Source: Colletes latitarsis
Lineage: Eukaryota > Arthropoda > Insecta > Hymenoptera > Colletidae
DNA length: 64,000 nucleotides
Assembly: GCF_051014445.1 (NCBI RefSeq)
Contig: NC_135137.1
Coordinates: 17,609,501 to 17,673,500 of the forward strand
Direction of reading: 5' to 3'
The notes under the pieces are model-generated. The model did not search any database. It saw nothing but the letters and a program-made list of their open reading frames with translations, and was not told where the DNA came from. Position numbers and translations under genes: made by a program. Shown in pieces: positions 53,089 to 63,822 of the stretch (the stretch's first letter is position 1; every line of letters begins with the position of its first letter).

Positions 53089-54247
53089 GGCGCACTGGGG
53101 GAGGGCCATGCGTCGCGCGGAGGAGGGGTCGCAATGCGTCGTCGACCGGATCAGGGGGATGGGGATGACGGTGGCGGTCCATAAGACCGAGGTGATTGCG
53201 TTTCATTCACCTCGGCAGGATCCGCCACCCCCTCTGATCCGGGTGGGTGGGGCTGACATCGAGCTGAAGCCCCAGATCAGGTATCTGGGGCTGATCCTCG
53301 ATAGCCACTGGCGTTTCGAGGAGCATTTCCGCTGCCTGGTCCCCCGGTTGGAAAGGATGGTTGCGGCTCTGGGCCGGATCCTGCCCAACCTGGGGGGCCC
53401 GGCGAGCCGAGTTCGTCGCCTCTATGTGGTAATGGTCCAGTCGGTGGCCCTATACGGGGCCCCCGTCTGGGCGGACGACCTGGCTGCCTCCCGGCGCAGC
53501 ATGACTATGCTGCGTCGGGTGCAGAGGCGCATGGCGCTCAGGGTCGTCCGCGGGTATCGGACCATGTCACATGAGGCGGCGACGGTTCTAGCGGGGATGC
53601 CGCCCATGGACCTGCTCGCGCGGTCGCACGCGGTGATGTACCGGCACCGCGTCGACCGTCGCGCGGGGGTGGGGGCGGTCCCGGGCGGGCAGGAACCTGC
53701 TTGGGGCGATTTGAAGCGCCAGGCTCGGCAGTCCGTGTTGCTCGCGTGGCAGGAGCGGCTGGCTCTGCCAACCGCGGGGCACCGGACTGTCGGGGCTGTT
53801 CGGCCACTCCTGAAGGAGTGGCTGGACAGAGGCCATGGCAGCCTCACCTACCGGCTGGCACAGGTATTTTCCGGGCATGGCAGCTTCGGAAGATACCTGT
53901 GCCGGATAGGGAAGGAGCCGACGGCGCGTTGCTGCCACTGCGACGCTGAGCAGGACACGGCGGATCATACCCTGGAGGTATGTCCCGCGTGGGAGGGGGA
54001 GCGCCGTGTCCTGGCCGGCGTCGTCGGGCGGGATGTCTCGCTGCCGGGCGTGGTGCGCGCCATGCTCGGCAGCGAGGAGAAGTGGAGGGCCGTGGCCTCC
54101 TTCTGCGAGAACGTAATGTTGCAGAAGGAGGCCGCGGGGAGGGAGCGCGAGCTTCAGCGGCGCGCTGAAGCTCGCGCTCGTGCGGTGGCCCGAGGTCGTC
54201 GCCCGGTCGCGAGGCGTCGCGGGCGGCCGCCTCGGCGTGGCGGATGA
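53089..54247 (+). pseudogene. Family A ORF2 C-terminal 386 codons, open
   Basis: The open frame runs from the truncation to the normal stop. It covers the thumb-like region after YADD and the C-terminal CCHCDAEQDTADHTLEVC motif. It lacks the endonuclease and the RT catalytic core. Differences from copy A1 are a handful of substitutions (for example VEVK to IELK near the start). Confidence 0.9.
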
Positions 54248-54784
54248 CCTAGGCTGGGAGGGGGGTCCTGAGGGGACCCTCCTCCCGCCAGGCGGCGCCG
54301 GGTCGGACCGGTTGGGGGTAGGAGTGCCTCCCCCTACCGGTCCGACGCAAGGGGAGGCACCCTCGGCGGTCTGGTGCGGCCATGAACGCCCGGCCGCCGA
54401 GGGGTGGAAACGGGGTCGCGGGCGGTTGCGAGTTGGGGCTCGCAGCCGCCACTAAACGCGGCCCCGGGACGGATAGCGGCGGGATGGAGTGGCCCCGTCC
54501 CGCCGCTATGAGGCAGTGTGTCTACTGGGGGGACCGATTGTCCCCCCGGGGGATGGGCGCGAAAGCGCGGGCACGGGGAGGATACCGGAAGAATGCTTCG
54601 AGCGATTCCCGGTATCCTCCCAAAGCGTGCCGAAGGGTCACCGTGGGGTTTTTAGTGGGTAGGTCCCGCGCCTGTCGTTGTACGGGAGCGGGGAATCCCA
54701 CACACCCCTCCCACCTCTCCCCAAGGAGGTGGGAGGGAGTCTTTCGAAGATTTTCCCCACGACAAAAAAAAAAAAAAAAAAAAA
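53089..54784 (+). mobile_element. Family A copy, 5'-truncated (1.7 kb), perfect 14-bp duplication
   Basis: GTAAGAAAGCAGTT flanks it at 53075-53088 and 54785-54798. It starts GGCGCACTGGGGG inside ORF2 just after the YADD region and ends in 21 A (54764-54784). It is nearly identical to copy A1, so the insertion is recent, and its junctions define the family's preferred target cleanly. Confidence 0.95.
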
Positions 54785-55056
54785 GTAAGAAAGCAGTTAG
54801 CTTGTAAGAAAGCCGTATGCTAGTAAGCAAGGAGCAACCTAGTAGACATCAGGGAAGCTAGTGAGCAACCAGCTGGCTAGTAAGGAAGAATTAGCTACTA
54901 AGGAAGCGGTATGCTAGAAAGCAGGCAGCAGGCTAGTACGGAAGCAGTTTGCTATTAAGCATGCAGTAAGCTAGAAAGCAAGCTGTGAGCTGGTAAGATA
55001 GCAGGAAGCTAGTAAGGAAGCAGTGTGCCAGTAAGCAAGCAGTAGGCTGGTAAGCA
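54785..55056 (+). repeat. 19-bp satellite array
   Basis: Short plus-orientation block, ending with GTAGGCTGGTAAGCA (55042-55056), the left duplication of the next copy. Confidence 0.95.
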
Positions 55057-55338
55057 CTATGAGGCAGTGTGTCTACTGGGGGGACCGATTGTCCCCCCGG
55101 GGGATGGGCGCGAAAGCGCGGGCACGGGGAGGATACCGGAAGAATGCTTCGAGCGATTCCTGGTATCCTCCCAAAGCGTGCCGAAGGGTCACCGTGGGGT
55201 TTTTAGTGGGTAGGTCCCGCGCCTGTCGTTGTACGGGCGCGGGGAATCCCACACACCCCTCCCACCTCTCCCCAAGGAGGTGTGAGGGAGTCTTTCGAAG
55301 ATTTTCCCCACGAAAAAAAAAAAAAAAAAAAAAAAAAA
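55057..55338 (+). mobile_element. Family A 3' UTR-only insertion (282 bp), perfect 15-bp duplication
   Basis: Only the last 256 nt of the 3' UTR and 26 A (55313-55338) were inserted. GTAGGCTGGTAAGCA flanks it at 55042-55056 and 55339-55353. It keeps the 13-bp GGGAGGATACCGG hairpin with one change (CCGG to CTGG, a wobble). It is an extreme 5' truncation typical of incomplete target-primed reverse transcription. Confidence 0.95.
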
Positions 55339-56608
55339 GTAGGCTGGTAAGCAAGCATTGAGCTTGTAAGCCAGGATGAAGCTAGTAAGCGAGCAATAAT
55401 CGAGTATGCTAGTGAGCAAGCAGTAAGCTAGTATGCAAGCAGTGAGCTAGTAAGGAAGCAGTATGCTAGTAAGCAAGCAGTATGCAAGAAAGCAATCAGC
55501 AGGCTATTAAGAAAGCTGTTAGCTATTTAGCAGGCAGTAAGGTAGTAAGCAAGCAGTAAGCTAGTGAGCAAGCAGTAAGCTGGTAAGCAAGCAGAAAGCT
55601 AGTGAGCACGCAGTCAGCTAGTAACGAAGTAGTAAGTTAGTAAGCAAGCAGTGAGCTAGTAAGCAACCAGTAAGCTGGTATGCAACATGTATGCTAATAG
55701 GCAAGCAGTGTGCTAGTAAGCGAGCATGGGGCTAGCAAGGAAGCTGTATGCTGGAGAGCAAGCAGCAGGCTATTAAGCAAGCAGTAAGCGAGTAAGCTAG
55801 CAGCAAGCTAGTAAGCAACATAAGGAACTAGTAAGCGAGCAGGAAGCTTGTAAGAAAGCGGTATGGAAGTCAGCAAACCGTACGCTAGAAAGCAAGTAGC
55901 AAGAAAGTACGCAAGCAATAACCAAGAAAGCAAGGAGGTGGCTGAGAGGAAAGCAGTTAGCTAGTAAGCTGTGTGCTAATAAGCAAGCAGGTAACCTAGT
56001 AAGTAACAAGTCAGCTAGTGAGCAAGCAGTAAGCAAGTAACGAAGATCTAAGCTAGTAACAAAGCAGTAAGTTTGGATCATAGCACTATGTTAGTGTGAA
56101 AGCAGTAAGCTAGTAAGCAAGAAGAAAGCTAGTAAGCGAGCAGTGAGCTAGTAAGCAAGCAGTGAGCTAACAAGCGAGGGGGAAGCTAGCAAGGTAGCAG
56201 TATGCCAGTTATCAAGCTGTATGATTGCGGAAAACTAGTAAGCTAGTAAACAAGCAGCAGGTTAGTAAGGAAGCAACTAGCTAGTAAGAAAGCAGTATGC
56301 TAGTAAGCATGCCGTAAACTAGTAAGCAAGCAGTAAGCTAGTAAGCTAGCATTGAGATAATAAGTGAGGAGGAAGCTAGTAAGGACGCAATATGCCAGAA
56401 GGCGTGCAGTAAACTAGGAAGCAAGCAGCAAGCTTGTAAACAAGCAGGAAGCTAGTATGGAAGCAGTCGGCTAGTAAGAGAGCAGTTAGTTAGTAAGAAG
56501 GCGGTAAGTTAGGAAGAATGCAGGAGAGTATTACGAAGTCAGTTAGGTAGTAACTAAGCAGTAAGGTTGTAAGAAAGCAGTTAGATATTGCGCAGGCAGT
56601 AAACTAGT
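55339..56608 (+). repeat. 19-bp satellite array
   Basis: The plus-orientation block of 1.27 kb contains no gene. It ends GCAGGCAGTAAACTAGT, the left side of the next insertion. Confidence 0.95.
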
Positions 56609-57235
56609 CCACGCACCCGTTTGGTTGTCCAGGTGGCAGGGGAGGTGAACCCCTTCGCGGCGCGTCTCCAGGTGGTGGATAGGGGTAGCCGCTGGGATGG
56701 GATGCGGGGATGGGGTCACCAACCTGAGGAGACTGGTGAACGCATCTTCGCATGGCATCTCGGCGGTTGGAGCGAAAGCTCCCGCGGACCAAACACCGGG
56801 ATGAATGCTTTGCGTGGGTGAATGTGTGTGTGAGTGGCCTGGGGCATGGGATATTTGCCGCGGGTGTTACCTAAGGCTGCAAGTGGGCCCGTTGGCTGCG
56901 GATGAGTCCAGCGGCCAACGTGGCCACCCAGTCGGCGGCTTAGTCCTATGTCACGGGGCCGTGGGCGCTGGTGACCAGGCGCCTGCGGTTGAGTGGGAAT
57001 GCGGTGGGAGGAGTGCCTCCCACCGGGAGGGGCCTGAAAAGGCACGACGCGGCGGGGGACTCTGTGATGACTCACTAGAGTTCCCGGTCCCTCGCCAGGC
57101 GTCTGAGGAAGGCCACCGCCAGTGTGTGGGGCTTTTGTCGGTAAGAGTCCGACACTACACGTCAGCCTGCCCTTTGGGTGGGACCGCGGGTGTCCATGAG
57201 GATTTCCCCACGTACAAAAAAAAAAAAAAAAAAAA
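56609..57235 (+). mobile_element. Non-coding retroelement (627 bp) sharing the family A 3' terminus
   Basis: It is GC rich, begins CCACGCACCCGTTTGG and ends GGATTTCCCCACGTAC plus 20 A (57216-57235). The terminus resembles family A's ATTTTCCCCACGAC(A)n. The left flank GCAGGCAGTAAACTAGT (56592-56608) and GCAGGCAGTAATCTAGT (57240-57256) differ once, four bases after the tail; the tail is followed by GTAAG as in family A. The rest shows no homology to the other elements and no convincing protein: the frame at 56805-57239 runs into the tail. It could be a SINE-like parasite or the truncated 3' end of a third R1-type element. Confidence 0.75.
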
Positions 57236-57768
57236 GTAAGCAGGCAGTAATCTAGTAAGCAAGCAGTAAGCTAGTATGCAAGCAGTGAGCTAGTAAGCGA
57301 CGAGAAAGCTAGTACGCAACCATTAATCTAGTAAGCAAGCAGTGTGCTAGCAAGCAAGCAGGAAGCTAGTAGCAAGCAGTAAGCTAGTAAGGCAGCAGTA
57401 TCCAAGTAAGCAAGCAGTAAGTCAGTAAGCAACTAAGTAAGCTAGTAAGCTTGAAGTACGCTAGTAGGCAAGCAGTAAGCTAGTTAACAAGCAGTGAGCC
57501 AGTATGCGAGCAGGAAGCTAGTAAGGAAGCAGTATACTCGTAAGCAAGCAGTATGCTAGAAGCAAACTGTTAGCTTCTAAGCAAGCAGTAAGCAAGTAAG
57601 CTAGCAGTAGGCTAGTAAGCATGCAGTGAGCTAGTAAGAAAGCAGCAGGCTGTTAAGGAAGCAGTTAGCTATTGAGCAAGTAGTAAGGTAGTAAGCAGGC
57701 AGTAAGCTTGTAAGTAAGCAGGGAGCAAGTATGGGAGCAGGGAGCTAGTTTTGAACCAGTATGCTAGT
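57236..57768 (+). repeat. 19-bp satellite array
   Basis: This is plus-orientation satellite. It passes without a clear break into LTR-like sequence at GTATGCTAGTAAGCTCC, because GTAAGCT is common to both. Confidence 0.93.
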
Positions 57769-58590
57769 AAGCTCCAACTATTTGCCTGCTCCTCGGCCGT
57801 TCATCGTCCTCGTAATGTGTACAAGCACTGTGTTGTGCAGCACCTTTACAGCGCATGCAGCGACTGATAATTATAGTGCGTACACCACGGCGCTATACTG
57901 AGCGGTTCTACACACGGTGTCCGTACACACTGGCGATGATTGAACTGCGCTCTAGCTGGTCGCCGGATGCCGAAACTCAAAGATTGTCCCGAACACCGAC
58001 TGGAGGACGGCAAAACCACCCAGGGTATGCACGCCACGAAGGCCCTTAAGGGTGGGTTTGCACTGTTCGACAGTCGAGAGAGGTTCGAGATTCAAATTCG
58101 ACACCTCGGACACGACCACTGATAGCAGCGATACGTGTCTGATTTCAGACTGGTGTGGACTATAGCCACCGCTGAATAGAAATTTCGGATTATAACTCAC
58201 GAAATTTTACAGTCGCTTTGATCTGGTCGAAACCCGACCAGATCTATATCGTATTATAGCGAGTTGCGAAAGGAATCACGGGAAGGGATTGATTCACAAT
58301 CCGTCCTCGTATTCGATTCCTTTCCTCGTTTGCGATTTTTTAATTTAAATTGGAAACGGGTTACGAAAGGAGTCACGGTAAAGGATTGTTTTTACAATCC
58401 GTTCTCGCATGGAGTCCTTCCTATTCCACGTTTAGAATTTATTCGAAAAGTTCGAGTAACTCGTAACTATTCGAGAACAATGGAATGTCCGAGGAGCAGG
58501 GTCGTATGCCCATGTGCTTCCTGCCGGTTCCAGATTAAGAGTGACGGACGAGCGCGGACAGTCAAAATGTTCGCTCGAAGGGTGAAACCT
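57769..58590 (+). mobile_element. LTR-like fragment L6
   Basis: It begins at the conserved TAAGCTCCAA motif of the LTR-like elements and lacks everything upstream of it. It includes a TACACCACGG(C)GCT segment shared with L5 (near 33787). The part after 58150 has no match elsewhere in the window; it shows two related stretches with AAAGGA(A/G)TCACGG near 58270 and 58364. It is cut at 58590 by a family A copy. No protein is recognised. Confidence 0.6.
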
Positions 58591-60124
58591 CCGTAGAGGT
58601 GGCCTCATCATGCTCCTTTAAGGGGCAGAAGAGCGGCGGCGCAGAGGCCCTGAGAGAGGCTGCGCAAAAGGTGAGGGAGGTGGCGCAGGAGCTGAGCGGA
58701 CGGAACTCCCGTCTGCAGCTCCTGTTGGAGGAGTGACGGGGGAGGAGGAGGGCAGAGGCGTGCTGGAATGGCGCGGTCCTCCCTCCAATCCTCCCGCCTC
58801 CTCCGCCGCGTGCCCCGGCGGTGGCACATAAGCGGGGTGCTGCGGCCGTGGTGCAAGGCTCTACAGACACTTCCGCCCGCACTCCGTCCGCGCAGAGTTC
58901 CCCGTTCTCCTCAGAGGACGAAATTCTGAGGAGTATTGGGGAAATGATTGACCAGAAGCTGGCCGCCTTCCGGGATAAGCTTCTCCCCGTTAGAGCGGTC
59001 AACAGGAAGGCGGTGCCACCCCCCCCCCCCCCGAAAAATACCTGTACAATCGGGGACGGGGAGTGTGGTGGGAGCGAAGGCTCCGTCCACCGTGGTCACT
59101 CCGGGGTCTCGGGTCGCGGCATTCAAGGGGGCCAGACTACCCGCGGTTCCGGATCGGACGCCATCCATGACACCGTCCCAAGGGGGGGGGGGTGTCCTGG
59201 AGCGAGGTGGTTGGGCGGAAGGCGAGGAGAGCGGCGACTTAGGCCTCGCAACCGCAACCTCCGCCCTCGCCGCACGCGGCCAAAGTAAGGGCCGCGAAGA
59301 CGCGACTTGTACGCCCCCCCCCCAAAACGGCAGCGATGGTGCTGACCGTCGCGCAGGGTGGCGACCTGACCCTCGCGGCGGCGATGCAGCTCGCCAGGAA
59401 GAACATCTCCCTGGAGGAACTTGGTATCGCTTCCGTGAGGGTGTAGAGGGCGGTGACCGGGGGTCTCCTGCTGGAGATCGCCGGACCGGAGGGCGGGGAA
59501 ATGGCGGACCGTCTCGCACAGAGGCTCCGGGAGCAGCTGGGCGAGCGGGGTGTCCGGGTCGCCAGGCCCACGAAGCGCACGGAGAGGCGCGTTTGTGGGC
59601 TGGACGACTCGGTCACCGCGGAGGACGTGGCGCGTGCCCTAGCAAGGGCGGGGGATTGCCCTGAGGGGGACTTGCGGGTCGGGGAGATCCGCAGATCTCC
59701 TTGCGGCCTGGGTCCGTGTGGGTCCGCTGCCCCCTCTCCGCCGCCCATAAATTGGCGGAATCCGGGAGGGTTTTGGTGGCGTGGGTTTCGGCACGAGTGG
59801 AGATACTCGCGCCGCGCCCGCTCCAGTGTCACCGCTGCCTCGAATTGGGGCATGTGAGGCAGTGGTGCACCTCGCCGGTGGACCGCAGCGGTCAATGTTA
59901 CCGCTGCGGAGAGAAAGACCACCGCGCGAGCCAGTGCTCGGCGGCCCACCACTACCCGCTATGTGCGGACACGGGGATGCCAGCCGACCACAGGGTGGGG
60001 AGCAGCTCTCTCCCGGGAGGAGAGGAAGAGGCGGGCCGTTCCGGCTCCGGCGCCGCGGGCCATGGAGGTGGACGGTGCCACGGGGACGGACAGCCGGGAG
60101 GAGGCTGGGGCGGCCGCTAAGTAA
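58591..60124 (+). pseudogene. Family A ORF1 remnant, multiple stops and frameshifts
   Basis: It is homologous to the 48173 ORF1. A TGA near 58736 (GAGTGACGG), an expanded C run near 59025, a long G run near 59187, a TAG near 59241 and another TAG near 59445 break it. Zinc knuckles survive near 59827-59980 (CHRCLELGHVRQWC, CYRCGEKDHRASQC). The third motif has lost a Cys (HYPLCADTGMPADH). It ends in GTAATG, next to the ORF2 ATG. Confidence 0.85.
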
Positions 60125-63100
60125 TGCCGCCCCGTCTCCTCCACCAGGCCAACCTCAACCACTGCCGCGTGGCACAGGACTTGATGCCCCAAGTCCTCGC
60201 AGAGTGGGGGGTTGGCCTGGCGGGCGCCGCCGAGCCGTACCGCGTCCCTGATCACCCTCATTGGGTGGGCGACGCGGACGGCATGGTTGCGACGGTATGG
60301 GGAGGTGGCGACGGGACCCCGCCGTTCTCCATGCTGGAGCGCGGTCGGGGCTTCGTCGCCGTGGACTGGGGGGAGTCGCCGTGGTGGGGTGCTACTTCTC
60401 GCCTCGCAGCGGTCATGTCCCGATCGAGCAGTACCCGGCCGATGTCGCGGCATGCGTGCAGCGCTGGTCCTGGAGGACTTCAACGCCAAGTCGGTGGCGT
60501 GGGGGTCCCCGAGGACTTCCGTTCGCGGCGCGATCCTGGGCGACAGGGCGGCGGGGCTCGACCTTCGGTTACTGAACCGGGGGTCGGAGCAAACGTGTGT
60601 GCGGCGATATGGGGGGTCTATCGTAGATGTTGGATTCGTGACCCCCAACGCCGCGCGCATTGTGTCGGGGTGGCACGTGGTCGCGGGGGCAGAGACACTG
60701 TTGGACCACCGGTAGATCCGGCTGGAGGTCTCTGCCGCCGCGGGGGAAGCATCCCGACACCATCGTCCGGGTGGTACCCCACCGCGCCGCTGGGCGCTTC
60801 GACGCCTGGACAAGGACGCCCTGATGACAGCTGCCCTTGTTGCAACTTGGCCGCAGGGGGCGGCCGAGTTGCCGAGTATAGAGGAGGAGGTCGCCCGGCT
60901 CGGGGGGATGGTCGCGTACATATGTGACGCGGTGATGCCCCGGGTCGGGCGGGCTTCTCCTCGGCGGGCGGTGTATTGGTGGTCGGCCGCGATCGCGAAA
61001 AAGCGAGACGCGAGTGTCCGCGCCCGACGCCAGTACACCCGCGCGCGCCGTCGTCTACGGAGAGACGATAGCGTGGCGCGAGCGAGGGCAGGTGACCGGT
61101 ATGAGGCATACCGCATGTCGCGGATGGCTCTGCAGGTCGCCATCAAACGGGCCAAGACCAGGGCATGGAAAGAGCTCCTCGAGACCCTTGCTGACGACCC
61201 TTGGGGGCGTCCTTATAAGGTGGTGCTGTACAAGTTCCGCCCGTGGGTGCCCCCCCTCGCCGAAGGTCTTGACCCCCGGCCGCTGGACGACGTGGTCGAT
61301 ACTCTCTCCCATTTGGGGAGATGGGACCACGACCTCCGGCAGAGGCGATGACCCCGTTGGAGTGGGTGGCCGAGCCGGGGGTCACGCAGGGGGAGCTGGC
61401 CGCAGCCATCAGACGGCTCGGGGCGCGTAACACGACCCCGGGTCCGGATGGTGTGCCTGGCCGGATTTGGTTCTTAACCCACGGCGTCCTTGGGGCCGAC
61501 CTCAGGCTGTTGTTTATCCGATGCCTGAGGGACGGGCGATTCCCCCTCAGTTGGAAGGTGGCGAGGATGGTCCTCCTCCGGAAGGAGGGTTGGCCCGCGG
61601 AGTCTCCTTCCGTATACCGGCCCATCTGTCTCCTCGACGAGGTGGGCAAGCTCTTCGAGCGAGTGATTGCTGCCCGCCTCGTCGAGCACCTGTCGCGAGG
61701 TGTTCCGGGCCTGGCCGACTGCCAGTACGGTTTCCGGGGGGGCCGGTCGACGGTCGACGCGATCAAGCGGGTCAGGGTCCTTTCGAAGTCGGCTGTCTCC
61801 CGGGGAGGGGTGGCGTTGGCGGTATCGCTGGATATTGCCAACGCGTTTAACACCCTTCCCTGGGGGGTGATACGGAGGGGGCTCGAATATCATCGGGTAC
61901 CCTCGTGTCTCAGGGCAGTCGTCGGGGATTATCTCCGCGGAAGGTGGATCGAGTATCCGGGCCGGGATGGTGATATGCGGAGGGTGGTATACTGCGGGGT
62001 TCCGCAGGTGTCGGTCCTCGGGGCCACTCCTGTGGAACATCGCGTACGACGCGGTGTTGCGGGCCGACATCACCGACGGCGTCAGTGCCGTGTGTTACGC
62101 AGATGACACACTGGTGCTGGCCGTCGGGGCTCAGTGGGGGAGGGCCAAGCGCCTCGCCGAGGAGGGGGCGCAACGCGTCGTCGACCGGATCAGGGGGATG
62201 GGGATGACGGTGGCGGTCCATAAGACCGAGGTGATAGCGTTCCATTCACCTCGGCAGGATCCGCCACCCCCTCTGATCCGGGTGGGTGGGGCTGACATCG
62301 AGGTGAAGCCCCGGATGAGGTATCTGGGGCTGATCCGCGATAGCCACTGGCGCTTCGAGGAGCATTTCCGCTGCCTGGTTCCCCGGTTGGAGAGGATGGT
62401 CTCGGCTTTAGGCCGGATCCTCCCCAACCTGGGGGGCCCGGCGGGACGAGTTCGCCGCCTCTATGTGGCAATGGTTCAGTCGGTGGCCCTATACGGGGCC
62501 CCCGTCTGGACGGACGACCTGGCGGCCTCCCGGCGCAGCATGACGATGCTGCGTCGGGTGCACAGGCGGAGGGCGCTGAGGGCCGTCCGCGGCTACCGGA
62601 CCGTGTCGCATGAGGCGGTGACGGTTCTTGCGGGGATGCCGCCCATGGATCTCCTCGCGCGGTCGCACGCGATGATGTATCGTCATCGTGTCGACCGTCG
62701 CGCGGGAGTGGGGTCGGTCCCGGGAGAGCAGGAACCTGCTTGGGGCGACTAGAACCGCCAGGCCCGTCAGTTCGTGGTGGTCGCGTGGCAGGAGCGGTTG
62801 GCTCTGCCAACCGCGGGGCACCGGACAGTCGGGGCTGTTCGGCCACTCCTGAGTGAGTGGCTGGACAGAGGCCATGGAATCCTTACTTACCGGATGGCAC
62901 AGGTATTTTCCGGGCATGGTAGCTTCGGAAGATACCTGTGCCGGATAGGGAAGGAGCCGACGGCGCGTTGCTGCCATTGTGACGCCGAGCAGGACACGGC
63001 TGATCATACCCTCCAGGTATGCCCAGCTAGGGAGGGGGAGCGCCGTGTCCTGGTCGGCGTCGTCGGGCGGGATGTCTCGCTGCCGGGCGTGGTGCGCGCC

Positions 63101-63286
63101 ATGCTCGGCAGCGAGGAGAAGTGGAGGGCCGTGGCCTCCTTCTGCGAGAACGTAATGTTGCAGAAGGAGGCCGCGGGGAGGGAGCGCGAGTTTCAGCGGC
63201 GCGCTGAAGCTCGCGCTCTTGCGGTGGCCCGAGGTCGTCGCCCGGTCGCGAGGCGTCGCGGGCGGCCGCCTCGGCGTGGCGGATGA
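60124..63286 (+). pseudogene. Family A ORF2, decayed but RT motif retained
   Basis: It starts ATG 60124 (MPPRLLHQANLNHCRVAQDL). Breaks: a base lost near 60372, an 18-nt-class deletion near 60463 (the endonuclease GDFN region reads EDFN), a TAG near 60715, a length change near 61310, an extra G near 62021, and TAG near 62750. YADD is still encoded (about 62093-62104), as are SLDIANAF and the zinc motif. The last 230 nt of coding sequence match the young subfamily. Confidence 0.87.
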
Positions 63287-63822
63287 CCTAGGCTGGGAGG
63301 GGGGTCCTGAGGGGACCCTCCTCCCGCCAGGCGGCGCCGGGTCGGACCGGTTGGGAGGAGTGCCTCCCCCTACCGGTCCGACGCAAGGGGAGGCACCCTC
63401 GGCGGTCTGGTGCGGTCATGAACGCCCGGCCGCCGAGGGGTGGAAACGGGGTCGCGGGCGGTTGCGAGTTGGGGCTCGCAGCCGCCACTAAACGCGGCCC
63501 CGGGACGGATAGCGGCGGGATGGAGTGGCCCCGTCCCGCCGCTATGAGGCAGTGTGTCTACTGGGGGGACCGATTGTCCCCCCGGGGGATGGGCGCGAAA
63601 GCGCGGGCACGGGGAGGATACCGGAAGAATGCTTCGAGCGATTCCCGGTATCCTCCCAAAGCGTGCCGAAGGGTCACCGTGGGGTTTTTAGTGGGTAGGT
63701 CCCGCGCCTGTCGTTGTACGGGCGCGGGGAATCCCACACACCCCTCCCACCTCTCCCCAAGGAGGTGGGAGGGAGTCTTTCGAAGATTTTCCCCACGACA
63801 AAAAAAAAAAAAAAAAAAAAAA

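Larger units (their letters stand above)
58591..63822 (+). mobile_element. Family A copy, nearly full length, 5'-truncated in ORF1, chimeric
   Basis: It starts within ORF1 (GCTCCTTTAAGGGGCAGAAG shared with 48505-48535), contains a decayed ORF1 and ORF2, a 3' UTR and a tail (63800-63822). Up to about 63030 it resembles the old subfamily (for example CTGAGTGAGTGG, CCCTCCAGG). From about 63060 onward it is nearly identical to the young subfamily of copy A1. The tail is followed by GTAGGTGCC of an LTR-like element. Confidence 0.88.

Noticed and set aside
56805..57239. 144-codon frame in the 56609-57235 element
   Set aside because: It runs into the poly(A) tail, has no recognised domain and no start context; composition alone explains its openness.
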